A DNA stretch of 64,000 nt. It comes from Arcobacter aquimarinus (GTDB lineage Bacteria; Campylobacterota; Campylobacteria; Campylobacterales; Arcobacteraceae). The DNA lies in the NCBI RefSeq assembly GCF_013177635.1, contig NZ_CP030944.1, positions 310,001 through 374,000 on the forward strand, given 5' to 3'. A program made the translations under genes and the position numbers. Of this stretch, positions 17,213 to 25,413 are shown one piece after another. Positions within the stretch are counted from its first letter, which is position 1. Each line of letters starts with the position of its first letter. The notes under the pieces are model-generated. The model ran no database searches and had not been told where the DNA came from. It was given only the letters and a program-made list of their open reading frames with translations.

Positions 17213-18091
17213 ATGCAACACTTGATTAGAACTTCCGATTTTACAAAAGAAGAGATTTTAGATATTTTTGATGATGCTAGAGGTTTTTTAGATTTTAAAC
17301 CTTGTGATATTTTAAAAGGTAAAATTATTGTTACTTTGTTTTTTGAAAACTCTACAAGAACTAGAAGCTCATTTGAAATTGCTGCAAAAAGGTTAGGAGC
17401 AGAGGTTGTAAATCTTGATGTTGGAACATCTTCACAAAAAAAAGGTGAGACGATGTATGATACAGTTGCAAATATAAATGCAATGAAACCTGATGCAATT
17501 ATTATTAGACATAGTGAATGTGGTTTACCTGAAAGTTTAATAGGATATGTTGATTGTCCAATTATAAATGCAGGTGATGGAAGACATTCTCATCCTACTC
17601 AAGCTTTTCTTGATTTGTTTACAATTTATGAATACTTTGATGGAGAAACTGAAGGTAAAAAAATTGCTATTGTTGGAGATGTTAGAAATTCAAGGGTTGC
17701 AGGAAGTAATAGAAGATTACTTCCTAGATTTGGAATAGATGTAAATTTAGTTGCTCCTGATTGTTTTAAATATGAAGGAGATGAATTTAAACAGTTTAAT
17801 ACTGTTGGTGAAGTAATAGATGATATGGATATTGTAATGAGTTTAAGAAGTCAGTTGGAAAGACATAACATTACATATTTTGAATCTTTACAAGAATATG
17901 CAAGAGATTTTTGTATAACTTCTGAATTGATGGATAGAAAAGAGTTTTTACTTTTACATCCAGGTCCAGTGAATAGAAATATAGATATTTCAGATGATGC
18001 TTTAAAACATCCAAGATGTAAAGTTCTTGAGCAAGTTACAAATGGTGTTGCTATTCGTGCTGCTATTCTTAAAAAATTAATACTAAAATAA
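17213..18091 (+). CDS. pyrB: Aspartate carbamoyltransferase catalytic subunit
   Basis: It forms N-carbamoyl-aspartate in pyrimidine synthesis. The 292 residues are typical of the catalytic chain. Seen: the carbamoyl-phosphate motif STRTR (residues 47-51), HSHPTQAFLD, VGDVRNSRVAGS and LLHPGPVNRN. No pyrI regulatory chain is adjacent. The Shine-Dalgarno AAAGGA is upstream of the ATG. The pabB start codon begins 4 bases after the end, so pyrB, pabB and pabC are probably co-transcribed. Confidence 0.95.
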   Translation: MQHLIRTSDFTKEEILDIFDDARGFLDFKPCDILKGKIIVTLFFENSTRTRSSFEIAAKRLGAEVVNLDVGTSSQKKGETMYDTVANINAMKPDAIIIRHSECGLPESLIGYVDCPIINAGDGRHSHPTQAFLDLFTIYEYFDGETEGKKIAIVGDVRNSRVAGSNRRLLPRFGIDVNLVAPDCFKYEGDEFKQFNTVGEVIDDMDIVMSLRSQLERHNITYFESLQEYARDFCITSELMDRKEFLLLHPGPVNRNIDISDDALKHPRCKVLEQVTNGVAIRAAILKKLILK

Positions 18092-18094
18092 GAT

Positions 18095-19060
18095 TTGAGT
18101 AAACAACTAATAAAAGATAAATTAAATAAATTTGGCTCTTTAAAAGAGCCATTTTTATTTGTACTATCATATGACTTGAATAAGTTTTATATTGAAAAAC
18201 TATCATCTCTTCCTCGTGATATAAAATTTCAAATAAATGAAAATCAAGATATAAGTAATATGACTAAAAAAATTGATTTACAAAAATTGCCTATATCATT
18301 TTTAGAGTATAAAAAGAAATTTGATATTTTACAAGAAGAGATAAAAAATGGAAACTCTTATCTTTTAAATCTAACTGCAAAAACAAAAATAAAAACCTCT
18401 TATTCTTTAGATGAGATTTATGAAAATACAAAGAGTAAATTTAAATTAAGATTTAAAAATAAAAATGATAATTTCGTATGTTTTTCTCCAGAAAGATTTG
18501 TTCAAATAAAAGATAATAAAATTTCAACATTTCCTATGAAAGGGACAATAGATGCAACAATTAAAGATGCAAAAAAGAAGATTTTAGCAAATAAAAAAGA
18601 GATGGCTGAACATACAATGGTTGTTGATTTATTAAGAAATGATTTGGGAATAATTGGCTCAAACGTAAGAGTTGAAAACTTTAGATATATTGATAAGATA
18701 AATGCGGGAGATAAAGAGTTATTGCAAGTTAGTTCAAAAATTTCTGCCTCTTTAGAAAGTAATTGGCATGAAAAATTGGGTGACATTTTAATTTCAATAT
18801 TACCAGCTGGTTCAATAACAGGAACACCAAAGAAAAAAACAATTGAAATTTTAGAAAAAGTTGAAGATTACGAAAGAGATTTTTATACAGGAGTTTTTGG
18901 AATTTTTGATGGAAAAAATCTTGACAGTTGTGTGATGATTAGATTTATTGAAGAAAAAGAATCACAGTTATATTATAAAAGTGGTGGAGGTATTACTTGT
19001 GATAGTGAAGCTTCTTTAGAGTATGAAGAACTTTTGGATAAAGTATATCTTCCATTTTAA
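18095..19060 (+). CDS. pabB: Aminodeoxychorismate synthase component I (short form)
   Basis: A chorismate-using enzyme of the PabB/TrpE family, converting chorismate to 4-amino-4-deoxychorismate for folate. It has only 321 residues, against about 450 in E. coli; most of the N-terminal subdomain is missing. The catalytic core is intact, with SYLLNLTAKTKIK, FPMKGTIDAT, AEHTMVVDLLRNDLGIIG, LPAGSITGTPKKKTIEILE and YTGVFGIFDGKNL. The start is TTG (18095-18097), 3 bases after the pyrB stop. An aminodeoxychorismate lyase-like gene follows, which supports PabB over TrpE. No glutamine amidotransferase (PabA) is nearby. Confidence 0.88.
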   Translation: MSKQLIKDKLNKFGSLKEPFLFVLSYDLNKFYIEKLSSLPRDIKFQINENQDISNMTKKIDLQKLPISFLEYKKKFDILQEEIKNGNSYLLNLTAKTKIKTSYSLDEIYENTKSKFKLRFKNKNDNFVCFSPERFVQIKDNKISTFPMKGTIDATIKDAKKKILANKKEMAEHTMVVDLLRNDLGIIGSNVRVENFRYIDKINAGDKELLQVSSKISASLESNWHEKLGDILISILPAGSITGTPKKKTIEILEKVEDYERDFYTGVFGIFDGKNLDSCVMIRFIEEKESQLYYKSGGGITCDSEASLEYEELLDKVYLPF

Positions 19061-19071
19061 AAGGATTGTTT

Positions 19072-19644
19072 TTGGAAAGTATAAAATATTTTGAGACTAT
19101 TAAGTGTGATGATTTTGAAGTTTTTAATTTAGAATATCATAATAAAAGAGTTGCAAATACAATAGGCTTAAATGTAAATTTACAAGAGTATATTTATCCA
19201 ATTTCAGACGAACTTCTAAGATGTAAAGTAATTTATGATGAAAGTGGAATTATAGATGTTTTGTATTATCCTTATAAAAAAAGAGAGATAAAAAACTTTA
19301 AGATTATTTTTGAAGATGAAATTGATTATTCTAAAAAATATTTAGACCGAGAAAATCTTGATAAACTTTTTGAAAAAAGAGGTAGTTGTGATGAGGTTAT
19401 TATTGTGAAAAACGGTATTGTTACAGATACTAGTATTGCTAATATTGCTATTTTTTATGAAAATTTATGGATAACTTCAACAAATTGTTTATTAAATGGA
19501 ACTACAAAAGCTAGATTAATTGAAGAAAAAAGATTAATACAAAAAGATATAACTCTTGAAATGTTAAAAAAGTCATCTAGGATAGCTTTAATGAATGCAA
19601 TGATAGGTTTTGATGAAATAGAGGATTACTCTTTTAAAGTATAA
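19072..19644 (+). CDS. pabC: Class IV aminotransferase, probable aminodeoxychorismate lyase
   Basis: A fold-type IV PLP enzyme likely to release p-aminobenzoate and pyruvate from aminodeoxychorismate. The TTG at 19072-19074 is preferred because AAGGA (19061-19065) is 6 bases upstream; the in-frame TTG at 19066 abuts it. The resulting 190 residues are short for the family (about 270 in E. coli). Seen: EYHNKRVANTIG, the segment DEVIIVKNGIVTDTSIANIA and LNGTTKARLIEE. These fit the C-terminal half of the fold, with a compressed N-terminal part. Function is inferred mainly from its place after pabB. Its 3' end overlaps the convergent peptidase gene by 19 bases. Confidence 0.8.
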   Translation: MESIKYFETIKCDDFEVFNLEYHNKRVANTIGLNVNLQEYIYPISDELLRCKVIYDESGIIDVLYYPYKKREIKNFKIIFEDEIDYSKKYLDRENLDKLFEKRGSCDEVIIVKNGIVTDTSIANIAIFYENLWITSTNCLLNGTTKARLIEEKRLIQKDITLEMLKKSSRIALMNAMIGFDEIEDYSFKV

Positions 19645-20267
19645 ACTCTATTTAGAAGTTTTTCCCACTTATTATCTTTTCCCCAATTTATATCTATTTT
19701 CTGAGTAAATTTATTTGGAGTAAATTTGTAAGAATCTATTTCATTGAAGGCAAATTTAGGTATTAATTTTGGTCTTTTTGTTAAAGCTATAACTTTTGAA
19801 CTAAGATTATCTAAAACTAAAGGCGATGATTTTTTATCTTCAACATACAATAAAACCATGTGAGCATCTCTTTGTCCTTTTACATTTACAACTGCAAAAT
19901 AAAGATTTTCTTTTTTTATTCCTAATTCTAAAAGAGTGAAATATTTTGCAATTGCATAATCTTCACAATCTCCATGACCTTGAAGTAAAAACTCTTTAGG
20001 TGTTGCCCAATAGTCAATTGATGAAGTAGTAGAAATATCATGAGCTGGTAAAATTTTATTTATAAATGAATTTATATGAGATAATTTTCTAATTAACTCA
20101 TAATTTTTTACTTTTGTTTTTAAGCTTTGATATTTTTCTAATCTATTAAGAATAAAAGATTTCTTAGTTGAATTATTTATATAAGCTAAATCTTTTTGAT
20201 TTAGTTCAAATTCATAAGAAAACAGTGGCGTTGAAATTATAAAGATAAGTAAAATTAGTTGTTTCAT
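19626..20267 (-). CDS. LapG-like bacterial transglutaminase-like cysteine peptidase (BTLCP)
   Basis: A 213-residue periplasmic protein with an N-terminal signal sequence (MKQLILLIFIISTPLFSYE). The Cys-His-Asp triad sites are visible: GHGDCEDYAIAKY, DAHMVLLYV and LVLDNLS. Known: LapG in Pseudomonas cuts surface adhesins when c-di-GMP is low, held in check by LapD. No lapD or adhesin gene is in the window; the only c-di-GMP-type gene here is the distant GGDEF gene. So the target is unknown. It overlaps the pabC 3' end by 19 bases. Confidence 0.85.
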   Translation of the reverse strand: MKQLILLIFIISTPLFSYEFELNQKDLAYINNSTKKSFILNRLEKYQSLKTKVKNYELIRKLSHINSFINKILPAHDISTTSSIDYWATPKEFLLQGHGDCEDYAIAKYFTLLELGIKKENLYFAVVNVKGQRDAHMVLLYVEDKKSSPLVLDNLSSKVIALTKRPKLIPKFAFNEIDSYKFTPNKFTQKIDINWGKDNKWEKLLNRVYTLKE

Positions 20268-20308
20268 AGGTTATAATAGCATCTAAAATTTGAAATAAGG
20301 ATTAATTC

Positions 20309-20743
20309 ATGATAAAAGATATTATAGAAAATGAAGAGTATAAAGTATTAGTAGAAAAACAAATAAAAGAGAATATTTTATTTTTATTAGAAAAGAATCA
20401 AGAGTTTTCCATAACAGCAAATATTCAACCAATTACATTCAATCCTGAATTACCAAATGTTATAAAAGAGCAAATGCATAAATTTTCACTTTTTATTTTA
20501 AGTAACTATACATATACAACTGTTCAAATTGATGATGATTTTTTAAGTTTTGAAGCAGGTTTTGGAAGTGAAAATTTTGGAAGTGTGGTAAAAATACCTT
20601 TACACGCAATTTTCCAAATAATTGTAGATGAATCAATTTTATACCTAAATTCTGTAGCAACTGTAGATAAATTTAATACTGATTTAAAAAAGAACTCATT
20701 TGATGTATTTAAGAAAAATCCAAATAATAAAAAATTTAAATAA
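20309..20743 (+). CDS. SspB-like protein (possible ClpXP adaptor)
   Basis: A 144-residue protein with no firm name. Residues about 30-112 resemble SspB, the adaptor that brings ssrA-tagged proteins to ClpXP. The pattern is a hydrophobic strand run (KFSLFILSN), then FLSFEAGFGSENFGSVVKIP, then a helix (LHAIFQII). SspB has the equivalent F-V-x-FGG ... V-P pattern. The lysine- and asparagine-rich C-terminal tail could correspond to the flexible tail that SspB uses to bind ClpX, but the XB motif is not evident. It is upstream of azlC by 11 bases. Assignment is by pattern only. Confidence 0.55.
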   Translation: MIKDIIENEEYKVLVEKQIKENILFLLEKNQEFSITANIQPITFNPELPNVIKEQMHKFSLFILSNYTYTTVQIDDDFLSFEAGFGSENFGSVVKIPLHAIFQIIVDESILYLNSVATVDKFNTDLKKNSFDVFKKNPNNKKFK

Positions 20744-20754
20744 AGAAAAAAATA

Positions 20755-21441
20755 TTGAAATATAAAAATGAATTGTCAATTGCCTTTAAGGTATCTATTC
20801 CAATTATGATGGGATATATTGTTTTAGGTTTTGCTTTTGGTTTATTATTAGTCTCTTTTGATTACTCTTGGTATTTAGCACCAATTATGTCTTTTTTTAT
20901 TTATACAGGCGCATTACAATTTGTTGCAATTAATTTTTTTAATATAAAAGCAGGTTATGTCGATATAGCAATTGCTTCTTGGTTTATAAATATAAGACAA
21001 GCTTTTTATGGTTTATCTTTAATAAAAAGATTTAATAAAACAGGAAAATTAAAACCATATTTAATTTTTGCATTAACTGATGAGACTTATGCACTTTTAA
21101 CTTCAATTAAAGATGATGAAAATCTAAATAAGAAATGGTATTACTTCTTTTTACTCTTTTTTAGTCAATTTTATTGGTTATTAGGTTCAACATTAGGAGC
21201 AATTTTTGGAAGTAATATTAAGTTTAATACACAAGGTTTAGAGTTTTCATTAACTGCATTGTTTGTTGTTTTATGTATTGAGCAATATAAAAGTCTTAAA
21301 AATATTTTTCCATTTTTTATTGGTTTTCTTTCCTCAATTTTTGCTTTAATTTTTATTCCTAGTGATAAAATGCTACTTGTGTCAATTATTTTTGCTTTGA
21401 TTTTATTATTTATATTTGAAAAAAAGATTGAAAATGAATAA
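20755..21441 (+). CDS. azlC: AzlC-family branched-chain amino acid exporter subunit
   Basis: An inner-membrane protein of 228 residues that, with AzlD, exports branched-chain amino acids or analogues. Seen: FKVSIPIMMGYIVLGFAFG, then SFFIYTGALQFVAINF, both characteristic of the family, and several further helices (LLFFSQFYWLLGSTLG, LEFSLTALFVVLCIEQY). The start is TTG (20755-20757) with weak purine-rich Shine-Dalgarno sequence. The stop overlaps the preferred azlD ATG. Confidence 0.9.
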   Translation: MKYKNELSIAFKVSIPIMMGYIVLGFAFGLLLVSFDYSWYLAPIMSFFIYTGALQFVAINFFNIKAGYVDIAIASWFINIRQAFYGLSLIKRFNKTGKLKPYLIFALTDETYALLTSIKDDENLNKKWYYFFLLFFSQFYWLLGSTLGAIFGSNIKFNTQGLEFSLTALFVVLCIEQYKSLKNIFPFFIGFLSSIFALIFIPSDKMLLVSIIFALILLFIFEKKIENE

Positions 21442-21757
21442 TTATGAAATATTTATAGCAATTGCAATTATGTCAATAATTAGTTATTTTACAAGAGCTT
21501 TACCATTTATTTTTTTTAGGAATAAAGAAGAATTACCTTATTATTTTTTATTTATTGGAAGATATTTCCCCTCAATAATTATAACTATATTGATTGTTTT
21601 TACTTTAAAAGATATAGATTTTTCTATTGCACCTTATGGTTTAAAAGAGATAGCAGGAGTTTTTGCAACAGCTGTTTTACATTTAGTATTTAAAAATTAT
21701 TTGATTTCTATTTTTTTAGGAACAGTTTTTTATATGAGTTTGGTTCAGTTAATATAA
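21434..21757 (+). CDS. azlD: AzlD-family branched-chain amino acid transport subunit
   Basis: The small partner of AzlC, 107 residues from the ATG at 21434-21436. An in-frame upstream TTG (21416) would add six residues but lies inside azlC. Three or four transmembrane helices are seen (YEIFIAIAIMSIISYFTRAL, YFPSIIITILIVFTL, ISIFLGTVFYMSLVQLI). The family motif TRALPFIFF is present. It overlaps azlC by 8 bases, so the two are coupled, and it ends in a hairpin shared with fabH. Confidence 0.88.
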   Translation: MNNYEIFIAIAIMSIISYFTRALPFIFFRNKEELPYYFLFIGRYFPSIIITILIVFTLKDIDFSIAPYGLKEIAGVFATAVLHLVFKNYLISIFLGTVFYMSLVQLI

Positions 21758-21778
21758 AATAGGTAAAAACCTATTTTA
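21755..21778. terminator. Bidirectional hairpin between azlD and fabH
   Basis: TAAAATAGGT (21755-21764) and ACCTATTTTA (21769-21778) form a perfect 10-bp stem with loop AAAA. It includes both the azlD and fabH stop codons. On the plus strand it is followed by TTTTTT, giving a standard intrinsic terminator for azlCD. Confidence 0.7.
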
Positions 21779-22774
21779 TTTTTTAGGTGCGAATTTAAAT
21801 AGAGCAGAACCCCAAGTTAATCCACCACCAAAGGCATCAAAAAGTACTGTATCACCAGCTTTTATTCTACCTTGCTCAAAGGCATAGTTCATTGCCATAG
21901 GAATAGATGCAGCTGAAGTATTACCATAGATATCTACAGTAACAACAGTTTGGTCATCATTAAATCCTAAAGCTTCACCTACAGCTTTTATGATTCTGTA
22001 ATTTGCTTGATGAGGAATAAAATGATTAATATCTTCATTTGAAAGATTATGTTTTTGCATCATTACTTGAACATCAGAAGTTAGTGTCTTAACGGCTAGT
22101 TTGAAAGTTTCATTTCCTTTCATTTTAATACAAGCCATTTTATTTTCTAAAACTTCCTGACTACAAGGATGTTTACTTCCTCCACCTGGAGTTTTTATTA
22201 AATCTTCATAATTTCCATCACTAGAACAATTAACATCAATAATAGCTTCATCTTTATTTGATGTAGCAGATATAATTGCTGCACCTGCACCATCTCCAAA
22301 AATGAAACAAGTTCCTCTATCTGTATAATCTAAAATTGAACTGTACGTTTCTGCACCAACAATTAGTACATTTTTTTTCATTCCAGACTCAACAAATGCT
22401 TTTGCAATTGAAACGGCATATACGAATCCAGTACATGCAGCACTTACATCAAATGCCATAACAGGAGGAAGTCCTAGTTTTGATGCTATTAAACAAGCAG
22501 TTGATGGCATACATAAGTAATCAGGTGTAACAGTTGCACAAATAACTAAATCGACTTCTTCTTTAGATATTCCTGCTCTTGAAATTGCTACTTCTGCAGC
22601 ACGAGCACCTAAATCAGATGATGCTTCATCCACTTCAGAAATTCTTCTTTCTTTAATACCAGTTCTTTTTGTAATCCACTCATCACTAGTATCAATAATC
22701 TTTTCAAAATCTGCATTAGTCATAATCTTTGGTGGAACATAAGCTCCAATAGATCTAAAAGCTGCATATGTCAT
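21776..22774 (-). CDS. fabH: 3-oxoacyl-[ACP] synthase III
   Basis: It starts fatty-acid synthesis by condensing acetyl-CoA with malonyl-ACP. The 332 residues carry the active-site cysteine in DVSAACTGFVYA, the histidine in HFIPHQANYRI and the asparagine in DIYGNTSAASIP. The start MTYAAFRSIGAYVPP is standard. It follows plsX by 27 bases at the end of the ndk / duf177 / rpmF / plsX / fabH run, the usual bacterial arrangement for rpmF-plsX-fabH. Confidence 0.96.
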   Translation of the reverse strand: MTYAAFRSIGAYVPPKIMTNADFEKIIDTSDEWITKRTGIKERRISEVDEASSDLGARAAEVAISRAGISKEEVDLVICATVTPDYLCMPSTACLIASKLGLPPVMAFDVSAACTGFVYAVSIAKAFVESGMKKNVLIVGAETYSSILDYTDRGTCFIFGDGAGAAIISATSNKDEAIIDVNCSSDGNYEDLIKTPGGGSKHPCSQEVLENKMACIKMKGNETFKLAVKTLTSDVQVMMQKHNLSNEDINHFIPHQANYRIIKAVGEALGFNDDQTVVTVDIYGNTSAASIPMAMNYAFEQGRIKAGDTVLFDAFGGGLTWGSALFKFAPKK

Positions 22775-22801
22775 TTACATATCCTTAATTTTATATAGTA
22801 A

Positions 22802-23806
22802 TTAATTTTCTTCTATACTACTATATTTTGCTAATCTTTGTTCAATTATATTATCTAAATTTGAACTTGCTGCATTAATTGCTTGAAATATTGCATTTTG
22901 AATTGCTTTTGGATTAGATTTTCCATGGGCAATAATTACAGGTGCTTTTACTCCAAGTAATGGTGCACCACCATATTCAGCATAGTCAACTCTTACTTTT
23001 AGATTCTTAAAAACTTTTCTCATTAAAACTGCACCAGCAATTGATATTAAAGAACGTTTTAGATTTTTTTTGATAATTTTACCAATAGTATCAGCAACAC
23101 CCTCTGCAGTTTTTAATAATATATTTCCTACAAACCCATCACAAACAACAACATCAACTGTTCCTTTAAAGATATCACTACCTTCAACATTCCCAGCAAA
23201 ATTTGGAATACTTGATAATAATTTGTAAGCTTCTTTAGTAACTTCATTTCCCTTACTATCTTCTTCTCCATTACTTAATAAACCAACTATTGGTTCATCA
23301 AGTCTTAAAGCATATTGTGCATAAACTTGACCCATTATTGCAAACTGAAATAAATTTTTTGCATCACTATCTACATTAGCTCCAACATCTAATACTAAAG
23401 TATTTTGATTTTCACTTGTAGGCATAAGTGTTGCAATTGCAGGTCTATTTACACCTTTAATTCTTCCTATTCTTAATGTTGCTAATGACATTGAAGCACC
23501 TGAATGACCTGCTGACACTACAGCATCAGCACTACCTTCTCTTACTAATTCAATAGCTTTATAAATAGTGGAATTTTTTCTTTTAAGTGCATCAGTTGCA
23601 GAATCACTCATACTAATTACATCATCTGTATCTAATATTTCTATTCTTGACAATAAACTTTGTGGGATTAATGGTGTAAGTTCAGTTTTTTTACCGACTG
23701 CTATGGCAGTGAAGTTGTTGTTTTTTTTAAGAGCTGCTATTAAGCCTTCCATTATAGGCTCAGGACCAAAGTCCCCGCCCATAGCATCTATTGCAATTCT
23801 TAGCAT
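22802..23806 (-). CDS. plsX: Phosphate acyltransferase PlsX
   Basis: It makes acyl-phosphate from acyl-ACP for the PlsY route to phosphatidic acid. The 334 residues show [33 protein letters not shown] and [18 protein letters not shown]. Its ATG overlaps the rpmF stop in the sequence TAATG, so translation is coupled to ribosomal protein synthesis. fabH follows by 27 bases. Confidence 0.96.
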   Translation of the reverse strand: MLRIAIDAMGGDFGPEPIMEGLIAALKKNNNFTAIAVGKKTELTPLIPQSLLSRIEILDTDDVISMSDSATDALKRKNSTIYKAIELVREGSADAVVSAGHSGASMSLATLRIGRIKGVNRPAIATLMPTSENQNTLVLDVGANVDSDAKNLFQFAIMGQVYAQYALRLDEPIVGLLSNGEEDSKGNEVTKEAYKLLSSIPNFAGNVEGSDIFKGTVDVVVCDGFVGNILLKTAEGVADTIGKIIKKNLKRSLISIAGAVLMRKVFKNLKVRVDYAEYGGAPLLGVKAPVIIAHGKSNPKAIQNAIFQAINAASSNLDNIIEQRLAKYSSIEEN

Positions 23807-23958
23807 TAGTTTTTATATTCACCAGTATTTGGGTTAACCATATGAGGCATTTTCCAAGAACCATCTACATCTTTAACAGGTTTTTTTAATGTTATTTTGT
23901 AGTGAGTTCTTCTTTTTGCCGATCTAGTATGAGATACTCTTCTCTTAGGTACTGCCAT
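23806..23958 (-). CDS. rpmF: 50S ribosomal protein L32
   Basis: A 50-codon gene. The translation begins [20 protein letters not shown] and ends [11 protein letters not shown], which is the L32 pattern of a basic N-terminus and a conserved final segment. Zinc-type cysteines are absent, as in many C-minus forms. The Shine-Dalgarno AAGGAG is well placed before the ATG. The stop TAA shares one base with the plsX ATG. It lies 11 bases downstream of the DUF177 gene, the normal partner order. Confidence 0.95.
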   Translation of the reverse strand: MAVPKRRVSHTRSAKRRTHYKITLKKPVKDVDGSWKMPHMVNPNTGEYKN

Positions 23959-23969
23959 TTTTATTCTCC

Positions 23970-24347
23970 TTAAAATTCTTTTTCAAAATTGTCACCATAT
24001 TTTTGACATTCATCACAAATATGATAATCACTCTTAATAGAGTTTAATTCACTTTCAATTATTTCATCGAAGTCAATTAAACTTTTTTCTATTTCTATTA
24101 CTAAATATTCCTCTTCATTACCACTATAGATACCATCACTAAGTAATAAGTTTAACTCTTCATTAACTTCCAAAACCTCAGTAATTCCACATCTACAACA
24201 ATCAATATCAGTTTTACCTTTTAAAACCGCATTAATTTTAACTAATGATGACGATATTCTACAAAAAGTACCTTCAATTTTTACTGAATTGTATTCAACA
24301 ACCAACTCTTTGGTAGTTTGAGGTACTTTTCTAAATTCAATTTTCAT
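23970..24347 (-). CDS. DUF177 (YceD-type) protein upstream of rpmF
   Basis: A 125-residue protein of the DUF177/YceD family, which is nearly always beside rpmF and is linked to 23S rRNA or ribosome metabolism in bacteria and chloroplasts. Seen: two cysteine pairs, [13 protein letters not shown] and [10 protein letters not shown], that could bind zinc, and an acidic middle ([20 protein letters not shown]). Here it is placed between ndk and rpmF. Family assignment rests on context and cysteine pattern. Confidence 0.8.
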   Translation of the reverse strand: MKIEFRKVPQTTKELVVEYNSVKIEGTFCRISSSLVKINAVLKGKTDIDCCRCGITEVLEVNEELNLLLSDGIYSGNEEEYLVIEIEKSLIDFDEIIESELNSIKSDYHICDECQKYGDNFEKEF

Positions 24348-24373
24348 TATAAACTTGATTAATTAATTAAGAA

Positions 24374-24787
24374 TTAACAAATTTCTTTTTGTGCAAAGAA
24401 GAAATTAATCTCAATTGCTGCATTTTCTAATGAATCAGAACCATGAACAGCATTTGCATCAATTGATTCTGCAAAATCTGCTCTGATTGTACCAGCAGCA
24501 GCTTCTTTAGGATTAGTTGCTCCCATTAGTTCTCTGTTTTTAGCCATTGCGTTTTCACCTTCTAAAACTGAAACTACAACAGGACCTGAAATCATGAATT
24601 CAACTAAATCTTTAAAGAAAGGTCTAGCTGCATGAACAGCATAAAAAGCTTCAGCATCAGCTTTACTTAATTGCATTTTTTTAGTTGCAGCGATTCTTAA
24701 TCCAGCTGACTCAAATCTGTCTAAGATTTTTCCAACAACGTTTTTTGCTACAGCATCTGGTTTGATGATTGATAATGTTTGTTCCAT
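24374..24787 (-). CDS. ndk: Nucleoside diphosphate kinase
   Basis: It transfers phosphate from ATP to other nucleoside diphosphates through a phosphohistidine. The 137 residues show [16 protein letters not shown], the helix [31 protein letters not shown], and the catalytic histidine in [13 protein letters not shown]. It is the first gene of the minus-strand run that continues into duf177, rpmF, plsX and fabH, 26 bases upstream of duf177. A ferredoxin terminator is just upstream. Confidence 0.96.
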   Translation of the reverse strand: MEQTLSIIKPDAVAKNVVGKILDRFESAGLRIAATKKMQLSKADAEAFYAVHAARPFFKDLVEFMISGPVVVSVLEGENAMAKNRELMGATNPKEAAAGTIRADFAESIDANAVHGSDSLENAAIEINFFFAQKEIC

Positions 24788-24838
24788 CGCGTATATTCCT
24801 CAATTTTTTTTAAGTCGCGGATTATAGCTAAAAAATAA

Positions 24839-24874
24839 AAAAAAGGCAAGCAGTTAAAACTACTTGCCTTTTTT
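24839..24874 (-). terminator. Intrinsic terminator of the ferredoxin gene
   Basis: AAAAAAGGCAAGCAGT (24839-24854) and ACTACTTGCCTTTTTT (24859-24874) pair almost fully (one mismatch) around a 4-base loop. On the minus strand the stem ends in a run of T. It lies 21 bases after the ferredoxin stop and 51 before ndk. Confidence 0.85.
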
Positions 24875-24894
24875 AGGTATAAAATTGAAGTTAA

Positions 24895-25167
24895 TTATTC
24901 AACTACAGGAGTACCTGGAGTCCCTCTATCTTCTTTTTCAACAGAACCTGAACCTACTTCGTCCCATACAATACAACCTTCAGTTGGACATGCATCAGCA
25001 CATGCAGGAGCATCATTATGTCCTACACACTCAACACATTTATCAGCGTATACATAATATGTATCTTCACCTGTTGGGTTCTCATCATTATCAACGATTG
25101 CTTCTACTGGACACTCATCTAAACAAGCATCACAACTAATACAGATATCAGTAATTTTTACTGCCAT
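24895..25167 (-). CDS. 2[4Fe-4S] ferredoxin, Allochromatium type
   Basis: A 90-residue electron carrier. The first cluster motif is CISCDACLDECP (C-x2-C-x2-C-x3-C-P). The second is CVECVGHNDAPACADACP, with eight residues between its second and third cysteines, as in the Allochromatium-type group of low-potential ferredoxins. It may serve pyruvate or 2-oxoglutarate:acceptor oxidoreductases or complex I. It is a single-gene unit with its own terminator, divergent from the peroxiredoxin gene. Confidence 0.93.
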   Translation of the reverse strand: MAVKITDICISCDACLDECPVEAIVDNDENPTGEDTYYVYADKCVECVGHNDAPACADACPTEGCIVWDEVGSGSVEKEDRGTPGTPVVE

Positions 25168-25280
25168 TGTATATCTCCTTTTAAAAATTTAGAAAACTCT
25201 ATCACAGTAAATATAAAAATTTCTTTAAAATCATTCAATTATTAAAATGCTTTTTGAAGGTGTATCTTTTTTATATATAA

Positions 25281-25376
25281 ATTATAGAGGATAATTTTTA
25301 TTATAAAATAAATATTTTCATAAATTTAAAAATTTAAGGTGATTTACAGTTTATTTTAAAAAAATTGTTATATAAT
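25281..25376. promoter_or_regulatory. Divergent ferredoxin/peroxiredoxin control region
   Basis: The 246-base gap between these genes is extremely AT-rich. It includes ATTATAGAGGATAAT (25281-25295), an inverted repeat with a 5-base spacer, followed by TTATAA, partly like a PerR/Fur box. A TATAAT (25371-25376) sits 38 bases before the peroxiredoxin start. The -10 call is reasonable; the operator is only a possibility. Confidence 0.4.
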
Positions 25377-25413
25377 TTCACAACAAAAAATATTATATTA
25401 AAAGGATTTAAAT

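Noticed and set aside
24864-25139. Plus-strand open frame opposite the ferredoxin gene
   Set aside because: His/Leu/Gln-rich product typical of antisense reading; the minus strand encodes cysteine motifs of a real ferredoxin.
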